Origin: Siphonodentalium dalli
Lineage: Eukaryota; Mollusca; Scaphopoda; Gadilida; Siphonodentaliidae
Assembly: GCA_032622095.1 (NCBI GenBank)
Contig: CP136063.1
Location: 42,012,106-42,076,105, forward strand
DNA length: 64,000 nucleotides
Direction of reading: 5' to 3'
Positions 24,701 through 34,832 of this stretch are shown in pieces. Numbering within the stretch: position 1 is the first letter of the stretch; each line of letters starts with the position of its first letter. The notes under the pieces were generated by a model. It made no database searches. It was not told the DNA's origin and worked only from the letters and a program-made list of their open reading frames with translations. A program made the position numbers and the translations under genes.

Positions 24701-27236
24701 ACAATGGTTACGTCCAACGCTGCACAGTATTATACAATGGTTACGTCCAACGCTGCACAGTATTATACAATGGTTACGTCCAACGCTGCACAGTATTATA
24801 CAATGGTTACGTCCAACGCTGCACAGTATTATACAATGGTTACGTCCAACGCTGCACAGTATTATACAATGGTTACGTCCAACGCTGCACAGTATTATAC
24901 AATGGTTACGTCCAACGCTGCACAGTATTATACAATGGTTACGTCCAACACTGCACAGTATTATACAATGGTTACGTCCAACGCTGCACAGTATTATACG
25001 ATGGTTACGTCCAACGCTGCACAGTATTATACGATGGTTACGTCCAACGCTGCACAGTATTATACGATGGTTACGTCCAACGCTGCACAGTATTATACGA
25101 TGGTTACGTCCAACGCTGCACAGTATTATACGATGGTTACGTCCAACGCTGCACAGTATTATACGATGGTTACGTCCAACGCTGCACAGTATTATACAAT
25201 GGTTACGTCCAACGCTGCACAGTATTATACGATGGTTACGTCCAACGCTGCACAGTATTATACGATGGTTACGTCCAACACTGCACAGTATTATACGATG
25301 GTTACGTCCAACGCTGCACAGTATTATACAATGGTTACGTCCAACGCTGCACAGTATTATACGATGGTTACGTCCAACACTGCACAGTATTATACGATGG
25401 TTACGTCCAACGCTGCACAGTATTATACAATGGTTACGTCCAACACTGCACAGTATTATACAATGGTTACGTCCAACGCTGCCCAGTATTATACGATGGT
25501 TACGTCCAACGCTGCACAGTATTATACAATGGTTACGTCCAACGCTGCACAGTATTATACAATGGTTACGTCCAACACTGCACAGTATTATACAATGGTT
25601 ACGTCCAACACTGCACAGTATTATACAATGGTTACGTCCAACGCTGCACAGTATTATACAATGGTTACGTCCAACGCTGCACAGTATTATACGATGGTTA
25701 CGTCCAACACTGCACAGTATTATACAATGGTTACGTCCAACACTGCACAGTATTATACAATGGTTACGTCCAACACTGCACAGTATTATACGATGGTTAC
25801 GTCCAACACTGCACAGTATTATACAATGGTTACGTCCAACGCTGCACAGTATTATACAATGGATACGTCCAACGCTGCACAGTATTATACAATGGTTACG
25901 TCCAACACTGCACAGTATTATACAATGGTTACGTCCAACGCTGCACAGTATTATACAATGGTTACGTCCAACACTGCACAGTATTATACGATGGTTACGT
26001 CCAACACAGCACAGTATTATACAATGGTTACGTCCAACGCTGCACAGTATTATACAATGGTTACGTCCAACGCTGCACAGTATTATACAATGGTTACGTC
26101 CAACGCTGCACAGTATTATACAATGGTTACGTCCAACGCTGCACAGTATTATACAATGGTTACGTCCAACGCTGCACAGTATTATACAATGGTTACGTCC
26201 AACACTGCACAGTATTATACAATGGTTACGTCCAACACTGCACAGTATTATACAATGGTTACGTCCAACGCTGCACAGTATTATACAATGGTTACGTCCA
26301 ACGCTGCACAGTATTATACAATGGTTACGTCCAACACTGCACAGTATTATACAATGGTTACGTCCAACACTGCACAGTATTATACAATGGTTACGTCCAA
26401 CACTGCACAGTATTATACAATGGTTACGTCCAACACTGCACAGTATTATACAATGGTTACGTCCAACACTGCACAGTATTATACAATGGTTACGTCCAAC
26501 ACTGCACAGTATTATACAATGGTTACGTCCAACACTGCACAGTATTATACAATGGTTACGTCCAACACTGCACAGTATTATACAATGGTTACGTCCATCA
26601 CTGCACAGTATTATACAATGGTTACGTCCAACACTGCACAGTATTATACAATGGTTACGTCCAACGCTGCATAATGGTTACGTCCAACACTGCACAGTAT
26701 TATACAATGGTTACGTCCAACACTGCACAGTATTACACAATGGTTACATCCAACACTGCACAGTATTATACAATGGTTACGTCCAACACTGCACAGTATT
26801 ATACAATGGTTACGTCCAACACTGCACAGTATTATACAATGGTTACGTCCAACACTGCACAGTATTATACAATGGTTACGTCCAACGCTGCATAATGGTT
26901 ACGTCCAACACTGCACAGTATTATACAATGGTTACGTCCAACGCTGCACAGTATTATACAATGGTTACGTCCAACGCTGCATAATGGTTACGTCCAACAC
27001 TGCACAGTATTATACAATGGTTACGTCCAACACTGCACAGTATTATACAATGGTTACATCCAACACTGCACAGTATTATACAATGGTTACGTCCAACACT
27101 GCACAGTATTATACAATGGTTACGTCCAACACTGCACAGTATTATACAATGGTTACGTCCAACACTGCACAGTATTATACAATGGTTACGTCCAACACTG
27201 CACAGTATTATACAATGGTTACGTCCAACACTGCAC
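18737..27236 (+). repeat. 33-bp satellite array, ~258 units
   Basis: About 8.5 kb of a 33-bp unit containing CACAGTATTATACAATGG and TTACGTCCAACACTG. Array-internal truncated units of 23 bp (GCTGCATAATGG junction) occur at about 22202, 24238, 26671, 26892 and 26983. Units differ mostly at three positions that are CG, TG or CA in different units. Higher-order repeats are present with shifts of 561 bp (17 units) and 2036 bp (61 units plus one 23-bp unit). Because 33 is divisible by 3 and the unit lacks stops in several frames, open frames of up to 1460 codons exist (11-residue repeat such as AQYYTMVTSNT). They have no splice signals or non-repeat domain and are best treated as artefacts of the repeat. 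Confidence 0.98.
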
Positions 27237-27252
27237 TAAGGTTACTTCTTAA

Positions 27253-27644
27253 CCCTTTACCCAACAATCCGGCCAAAACCGGCCAAATAAAGCTTCAACA
27301 GCCTAAAATATCTTGGGTCTGTCTCAATAAAACCATACAAATATGGATATCATTGGAACCGGCTCATTGGCCACATTGTGATGGTTATAGTTATGCCCTG
27401 TGCCAATGCATTCTCTTATATATGCGAGTCGACCATAGGTCGCCTCGCATATATAAGAGAATACATTGGCCTAAAAAAAAAAACAAATTAACACTTTTTA
27501 CCATTTTTTCTTACATTCTTTAACAATTTTATAATTTGTAATGTGTTAAGCCAATGCATTCTCTTATATATGCGAGGCGACCTATGGTCGACTCGCATAT
27601 ATAAGAGAATGCATTGGCACAGGGCCCTTCTGTTGGGTAAAGGG
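27253..27644 (-). mobile_element. piggyBac-like MITE present only in copy A
   Basis: A 392-bp element with ends CCCTTTACCCAACA and TGTTGGGTAAAGGG, flanked by TTAA at 27249-27252 and 27645-27648. Copy B has the clean empty site CTTCTTAAATACCGC (TTAA at 51529-51532), so this inserted after the duplication or was precisely excised from B. It carries two ~70-bp foldbacks (GCCAATGCATTCTC...GAGAATGCATTGGC) around an AT-rich centre. The terminal parts match the 39249-39643 element in reverse orientation. Confidence 0.95.
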
Positions 27645-28771
27645 TTAAATACCGCAGCAGCGGGGTTACACCACATTGCAAGCGGCACGGTTCACGATAT
27701 TGTGATTTTTCAGACAATATACTGAGCAGACTTCAAGTTATTTATTGCTATGCATACACACTTTTATGTGTGCCTAAGTTGATGAACCCAAAGGGTGATA
27801 CGATTTTCATGACTGGTTAACCATTAACCATGGTGGTTGCTTGTATGTAGGGCTACATTGACAAGTGGATGTCTATTATTCAGCACAAATGATTCAATTT
27901 AAATCAGTCAGACTGGCATGCTCAGATATAAATGGAAAGCAAACTCAGAAATTTTCCCTAATTTATGAACATTTCCGTACTGCATATGTCTAAACCCAAG
28001 AGTGGTTCCTATTCTCGTCCTTGCAGCATAATATACCATCCATGCATATTAGGGGACATCGATAAATGTCCTTATTTATAGCAGGCTGTATAGCTATCAA
28101 ATAGTGCACAAAAGTTAATTTAAAGTTATCACACAATCTTTTTTCTGATCACTATATTGGCCCAAATGTATAATATAGTTGTAAGTATATATGTTTAATA
28201 AAGTAATTTATAGTACGATATGCATATATATGTAGTATTGTACCGACATATGTGTGCATAACTTGCCAAGAAGATATGGGTCGGGTTGTATCAAATAATC
28301 TGCACTATGTATAAGATCAAGTCGCTATTGCATCACTGTCTAATTAAGTAACCTGAGGGGGTTTTAATTTTGTGTGAACGGGGATCCTACGTAACACATA
28401 CTTCAATTCAAACTTGGATACGGATAATAGACATGCAGCCTGTAAGAAGTTGCCCATGCATTTTCCAGTTTGCACGGACACCGAAATTGACACATAACAC
28501 TCATCATGTGACTCATGCTCTAGTCAAATGTCATGATGTTAAATACAATGTCACTAATATGTCGTAAAGATCAAAGAAGCCTGTTTCGGCCGATGATGTG
28601 CCTCTCAACTGATACCATGGGCAGATATATTGAGATATAACAGGAATTTTCTATCTGTCTTGTTTGCTTATAAAATAAATTAATTAAGAAATTGGCCAAG
28701 CATTCGTTCATCACTTGAAATATGAACGTTCTCATAGGTTGAGATTCACGTGTAGTCGGTCAAGTCACTTA

Positions 28772-29796
28772 CTGTTATGCCCAAAGTAAATGGCCCATCT
28801 AACTGAAGTGGCACCCCAGTTTAACTGCGTTCCGTTTTAACCTAAATGCGGTTATAAGATGCGTTTAAAACGCAAGAGAACCGAATAAATTGTGCGGTTA
28901 AAACGGATACGTCACGGTTAAACCGGTATATGTCGCTCTTAATGGAATAGATACCATATGGCGTGTCATGTTTTAGTTGCCATGCCATGGCTCGTTAACA
29001 TGCCAGTGTACATTTCAATATCAATATTTTTTGTTGTGGATCTTCTATTTATTTTGGATAAATAGAACAAACATTCATATACCAATATTTTATGTTTTGG
29101 GTAAACAGAAGATTGTGATGTATGGTGTGAAAAAATAAAAGTGTTTTTGTGTGTTTTATTTATTTTTGGATTTCTTTTTATTATAATGTTGTAAACGCGT
29201 TTAAAATGGAACAACCACAAAACGGAAAAAACGCATTCAAACGGATCAAATGGCCACTGAATTTCAAACGGATTCGAGTGGGGGTTAGAGTCCCACACAT
29301 GCACACACATGCATTTAAACGGAACAAACGCACTCTTCAAACGTCGGGCATTATTCGGATATCGGAAACCGATATTTAAGTTTTCCGATCTTGCATTCGT
29401 TGCTATATAATCATAATTAACTATAAACGTGACACGCCAGCTAGATTCGCGAATTGCGTATGTATTATTACTAGTATTAAATTCAGCTTCAAACATAAGC
29501 ATGTATTTTTTCTCAAGCCAAACAATGGAAGTATACTAGAACATTACGTCAAAATTATACAGTTTTCACCAAGTCAGGATTAAAACATAAAATATATCGT
29601 GTTGAGTACCGATGGTGATAACAAAAACATACAATCAACTCCTGGTCGATTATGAAGTTACCACTTTGCTGTGATCGCTAAAACACAAAACGATAACATA
29701 CATGTACACTGGTAGATGCATGGGTAGTACCCCTCTCTTTCCCATTAAATATTCAAATACCGGAAGGTTAACGTTTACGTGCGGTGTAACCGCAGT
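28772..29796. mobile_element. TA-flanked Tc1/mariner-like element, right end lost (copy A)
   Basis: The left end starts CTGTTATGCCCAAAG after TA (28770-28771). The sequence follows the complete copy B element (52676-53849) until GTAACCGCAGT at about 29796, where it switches to unrelated sequence, so the right TIR is missing. The interior has scattered TTTAAACG and ACGG motifs in both orientations. The ~178-codon minus frame within it has no recognisable domain. Confidence 0.75.
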
Positions 29797-30878
29797 CAGG
29801 CCTCAGCCTAGGGGTTCAGAACAGGGAGACTTGAAGTCTCCCTCCAGGAAATTTAGGGAGACTTCAGGAAATTTAGGGAGACTTCAGGGAGAAGTGGAGA
29901 CTACGGAAAATTGACAATTTTCAACTATCGCTTTATTTTATAACATCAATAAAAACATAAAATAAGAAATAAAACTAAAAAAATTTGACTTTATCTGAAA
30001 TTAGCCTAATTAATTGTTATTTTACATTTAAATTTTTTGGAAATGTTTTGTGTAGCTATCATTTAAGCAAGACAATTATCAAGTTACAGTAGTAGTTAAT
30101 TTTTTAACTAAATGGAAGAAGTATTATTTCCTAGACTGCAGCCTGGAAGATACGTTTGTAGTATTGACTATTGTCAGATTGTACAGTCTGAATCATGATG
30201 CATGTAAATTGTAAGTTGTAACTTTGAAAGTTTAATTTGGTCACGGCTGTAATGTGGGTGTCCGCTAAAATAAACAATAAGGATTAACTAACAAAGGAGT
30301 TACAAAAGCTTTTAGTTTTATTGCTAAAGCTTTTATTAATTAATGGCCTCCCTTAATTAATGCCAACATCAGTGTCATCACTGGTATAATCCGATTAAAG
30401 CAATAAACTTTTAAAAAGACATTTATTTATTTACGGAAGCGGTCTCTTCCGTCAAAAAGTGTGACGCGGTCTCTTCAAAAAGTGCAACGCGTTACCGAAA
30501 CGAACTTCCGAAGCGCCTGGTACATACTCTAATAATGTCGTATTTGTTTTATATCTGAAATGCGGGACAGCGGTCTTTTAAGTTAATTAAAACATTATTT
30601 GTGACACTCACGATGGTCAATAACAACACAGATGCTAAGTTGCTAACATCTCATCGTGTTTTCAGCGTGTCAAAACATTCGTGATTAACATTCATTGCCG
30701 CAAAGGGAACAACGGCGACTGAATAACAACACAAAATAATACGTCATATTTTATTTTAAACACTTGGGACTTTGTCTCTGCATCGTCCGTTTCTTTTTGG
30801 GATGGCCGCCACAATTCATCTATATACGGACATGTCTGGGGAAAAAACTAGAAAAAAAAAATTAAGACAAAAAAAAAA
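29797..30878. other. copy A-specific replacement segment
   Basis: This 1.08-kb stretch has no counterpart in copy B, where 53697-54262 occupies the place. It opens with the AGGGAGACTTCAGG repeats also seen at 12838-13140, then AT-rich sequence, then CGGTCTCTTCCG and CGGTCTCTTCAAAAAGTG around 30440-30480. It ends at a poly-A-rich junction just before TTGAGTTGTCAAAAAA. The event removed the right end of the mariner-like element and the first half of the exon at 54066-54462. Confidence 0.75.
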
Positions 30879-30879
30879 A

Positions 30880-31082
30880 ATTTGAGTTGTCAAAAAATAA
30901 CACAAATCAACGACCTCGAATCAAAAATACATGAATGTCGGGACTATCTGATAAAAACTAAAAAAAAAGGTACCTTGACATAACAAAACGATCTATCAGT
31001 TCCCCAGTACCGGCAGTAGCACCCAGGGCCTGGAACCTACGTCATAAAACAAAGTTTTGGCGGCTGCTCGGTGCGACTCGAA
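30880..31082 (+). pseudogene. truncated exon, copy A of the 54066-54462 exon
   Basis: It keeps only the downstream half of the copy B exon, including the stretch encoding ITQINDLESKIHEC and the donor GTGAGT at 31083. It has 9 A where copy B has 10 A in the KTKKK region, which shifts the frame relative to SSPVPAVAPRAWNLR. The upstream cysteine-containing half is absent. Non-functional as it stands. Confidence 0.6.
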
Positions 31083-31378
31083 GTGAGTATTTATCGTTTT
31101 TGCAAACTATGTACATAAACCACTAAAAAAATCATTGCTTATGAGCTGTAAAACATTGTTTGCTAGCTCACAGTCATATATACCGAGATATATATGTAAC
31201 GGTTGTAAAGATTATCGCGTTCAGGTGGTTTCCGTCACCAATTTTCGAGTCATGTTTCAGAGTTTTGAAATGGTAACGCCTACATTGGCTTTTTAAATTG
31301 GAATTGTGACATAAATGGTAACGCCTACATATAATCAACATTTGATTCCAAAATCGGCAATTTGGCTGAATTCTTTCT

Positions 31379-31597
31379 TCACTTGCCGAATATCAAAATT
31401 AGTTTTAGGACTAGTGAGTAGTGTATGCCTTCACAGTTAATGGAACTTATGGAAGCGTAAAAGTATAATTCTTCCCTTGCTAAGATCCCCCGAATATCGC
31501 CAAGGCGAATCGGTATGTACATCGGCTCAAAAGTAGACTGCTTCACTTGTGGCAGGCTAATTAATACGTTTTTCACAGAATTACTATCACAAGACAT
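31379..31597 (-). CDS. small minus-strand ORF, unrecognised, copy A
   Basis: A 72-codon frame with SLPQVKQSTFEPMYIPIRLG, then DIRGILAREELYFYASISSI. A diverged relative of the same coding segment lies on the plus strand at about 34405-34900 (HRGIL / AREELYYCYGSIKF), interrupted there by a transposon. Two related sequences that both preserve RGILAREELY suggest this was once protein-coding. I do not recognise the family. Copy B has the same frame at 54801-54983, ended early by a substitution. It could be one exon or a pseudogene. Confidence 0.4.
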   Translation of the reverse strand: MSCDSNSVKNVLISLPQVKQSTFEPMYIPIRLGDIRGILAREELYFYASISSINCEGIHYSLVLKLILIFGK

Positions 31598-32699
31598 AAA
31601 TGAATAAAATAATAAATAATTATATGACCTTTAGTTTATATATCAATATTATTATAGGGAATAAGAAAAAATGTCATTCTGGTTGATGCATCATATATAA
31701 TTATAGGCTAAAATAAACCAACGTTTGATACGGGGGGGTTGTGAGAAAATTTACACATACAGGGCCCAAAAAAACATTTACAGCCCTTTTTGTGCAAAAA
31801 ATTTATTTTTTTACGCCTGATTTTTTTGTACCCACCCCATAAAATAAGAAAAAATTCATTTTAAATCTATTCAAGACCAAATCAAACAGAATCAAAGGTA
31901 AGTTTTCAATTGGTCCGTTTATGGCAGATTCCAAGTGTTCAAACAATTGAAAAACTATCAACGGTTATGTTTTTTTCGACATTGAAAAATACATTTTGAA
32001 ATAAAAAGTGTTTTATTCTACAGTATGCACAGATATTGTGAGGTAATATTTATAGTGCGAATAAGCCAACATTGTGTTTAATTTTTACATAAATATTCCA
32101 GTTACTAATTAATGACTTCTTCACGGTTGTTCCCAAAAAGGTGCCACCAACCATCATATCAGAACACCTTATAGCCATACCGGCAATGACAGTTATATAG
32201 TATATAAGTATCACTCGTTGGAGCCAAATAAACAGGCTGGCATGTTTATTTTTTAATTTGAGGTATTTTGTTAGCCAGCACTCTGCAGCACTAGTATTAT
32301 TTGGTCATTAGACATGCCAGAGTGAAAATGCCAGCACTATCAGGCACTATTCAATATTAATTTGAGGTGAAATGCAAACCAGCACTCCTATTCAGTCATC
32401 ACTTTTATTTGGCACCAGAGAGTTCTTAAGGTATGTTTTTGGAAGATCTCCCCTGTATTACTTATATATTATACCTACCCTGTTCCTAAGTGTCTGTAAA
32501 GGCCATAACCTGCCTTAGAACACAATTATTAATGAATATATTTGAAAACAACTTAAAACAAGGGCAAAAATGTGAATAGAAAAATATTTGCACAAACTCA
32601 TTTTTTCGGGCCTCTTCGGACCCACCGACCCCGGCCCTGTATGATAACACTTTTGTGCGGCGACCCCCCCCCCACCCCCAGCGTTTGATAAATGAATAA

Positions 32700-32925
32700 A
32701 TATAGGTTATCACCACCATGTGTGTTTCTGAGATCCGTATTCAAGTCGAGCTGCCTTCTCTGGGCAGTCTATCGACGAGTCCGTATCCGTATTCAAGTCG
32801 AGCTGCCTTCTCTGGGCAGTCTATCGACGAGTCCGTAGGACGAGTCGATAGACAGCCCAGAGAAGGCAGCGAGACTTGAATACGGATCTCGGAAACACAC
32901 AGGGTGATGATAACCAATTTATCTT
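32700..32925. repeat. long foldback hairpin with duplicated arm, copy A
   Basis: The arms read GTGTGTTTCTGAGATCCGTA on the left and its near-perfect complement on the right, with GCTGCCTTCTCTGGGC in the stem. Pairing extends outward through GGTTATCA...TGATAACC. Compared with copy B (56089-56250), the left arm segment from ATCCGTATTCAAGTC to CGACGAGT is present twice, so the hairpin here has two left arms for one right arm. A foldback MITE is the simplest reading; no target duplication was resolved. Confidence 0.85.
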
Positions 32926-34443
32926 ACAATTCGTCCCATAAAAATGCAATAAAACTCAATTTAAAACAGAAACTATTTTATTACGCGCAACACACAACGT
33001 ACACAATATTCTCAGCACGCGACGTTGTGATAAGTCAAATTCTGAGAAATTCACGTCACTATTCAAATTCACTTTGGCTGGAATCCGATTCAATGAAGAG
33101 GCGACGATATTTTCGTTTCATATGTTCGACATAATTGTCACTTTTAACAGGATAATTGTATTATTTTATGGTGCAATCTCCTTGGATAGTGATAGTGTTG
33201 GCGAGAGGCATTGCCGGAGATGACTGTCCATTCAGAGTTTTGGTGAATTTTGAACTTTCCGACACTTCGACAATCGAGTTCTGACTCGCACTAAAATAAC
33301 CCATTAAACTTCATTTAGAGGAAATGCACTAAATAACGGACTTTTCGTAAGTATTGTGTTTTATATCCTTAACATAAGATAAAATTAATTTGATTTTCCA
33401 TTCTGTATTTTATCGAATAAAAAATGCGTTCAGTAGCTTTTGATCAAGAAGACCGTACTGAATTACGGGGAATTCCCTACTTCGCTAAAATAGAAATTGT
33501 CAAAATAGTCCGTATTCGTGCGCGCTGTTAACAATGTGTAAACTTCGTTACTTTTTCGATTTCCAAACATTTTTGGGTGGTTATTTTGAGCTTTTTGGGC
33601 CCTGTCTCCACATTTTGTCAACTTTATTGAACTAATTATTGATTATTTTACATTCGTAGCACACGAGTATATTATTTTACGACTTTTAGTTGGTTATTTA
33701 GACGTTTTGTTTTAAAAACAAGCCAGTTGTCGAAACGCACGTGCACCAGCTGTTGCCATCGAAGATATCCTTGTTGCCATCCAGGATACAAGATCGGAAA
33801 CCGCCTAGGCGTTTTCGCGTGTATTTGATGAAATATAGCTATATTGTAAGATAAATCGCAATATCGCCACTGCTTCAGTTGAACCAGGAAGGAGCTTTAA
33901 GTTGTATTCTAAAATTTGTGTTTCAAATTCAAATGTTTCTGAAATTGATAAAAGAAAAAACTTTTAATTAAAAGAAATGAATTAAAATCACAAGCTCGCA
34001 AAGTCGCACTCTCATGTACAGTAGTTACACTACATCATCAAACTGAAACACTTCACACAGTTTTTATGAACCCTACTCTAAAATAGTTTTTGAATGTCGT
34101 GGTGTTAGTCAGTAAATTCTAACTGATTTCCCCCAGAGACTAACACAACGTTATTCTAACGCCGTGTTCTTTTCTGTGCTGTTCAGGATATCCCTCCCTT
34201 TTCACATTTATACATGTTAAAATAAATATTTAAAACCCAGTTGTATTGGTAAGATCATCATATATATAAGGTTAAAATATGCAGGTAAAAGCTGTGTTGC
34301 GTTGAATTTAGAGTTATTTCTCCTGTATCTGGGATCTTAGCCAACCTGGTCCCGTTCGACTGTTTCCGGGGGATGTTAGAGGGAATCTTCGTGGTATCTT
34401 AATTAGCACCGATTGACGGTCGGGAATCATCGGGGGATCTTAG

Positions 34444-34832
34444 GAGGCCCCCACCCCCCTTTCGTACGCCGTATTCCATGCCCTGTTATGAGGTACGCCG
34501 TATTCCGGCCCCTCTGTTATATAGGAGGTATTCGGTATTCCAAAAATACCGGTATTCGTACGCCGACCTTCGACACCTTCCAAAAAATGATCATAATAAT
34601 AATAATATAAATGCATTTTTTGTCACAATAAATTCACGGTTTGACATACAGATCGTCGATCATCGTCATTTTAGATCATTTTAGACGTGGACACTGTGGG
34701 ATGACAGGCGTTCGTACGGCAATAGAAAATTTATCTGGAAAATTCCATATGGCTGTTAACTGGTATTCCGTATTCCTGCACCCTCTGTGTTAAGTGGTAT
34801 TCCGTATTCCAGGGGGGGTGGGTGGAGGCCTC
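34444..34832. mobile_element. short MITE inserted in a coding-derived segment, copy A
   Basis: Ends GAGGCCCCCACCC and GGGTGGAGGCCTC, with TCTTAG at 34438-34443 and 34833-34838. The interior is rich in GTATTCCG. Removing it and one TCTTAG gives CGGGGGATCTTAGCGAGGGAAG, which matches the reverse complement of 31466-31488, an uninterrupted copy. The same insertion is in copy B (57781-58167), so it predates the duplication. A 6-bp duplication does not by itself fix the superfamily. Confidence 0.78.

Noticed and set aside
18595-26674. Giant open frames in the 33-bp array as genes
   Set aside because: They appear in several frames and on both strands because the unit is 33 bp without stops; no domain, splice site or non-repeat extension supports them.
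18737-27236. CRISPR array
   Set aside because: Units are adjacent with no unique spacers, and the context is eukaryotic.
28966-29502. 178-codon minus-strand ORF, also at 52870-53406
   Set aside because: Its presence in both places is explained by the segmental duplication; it lies inside a non-autonomous mariner-like element and has no recognisable motif.
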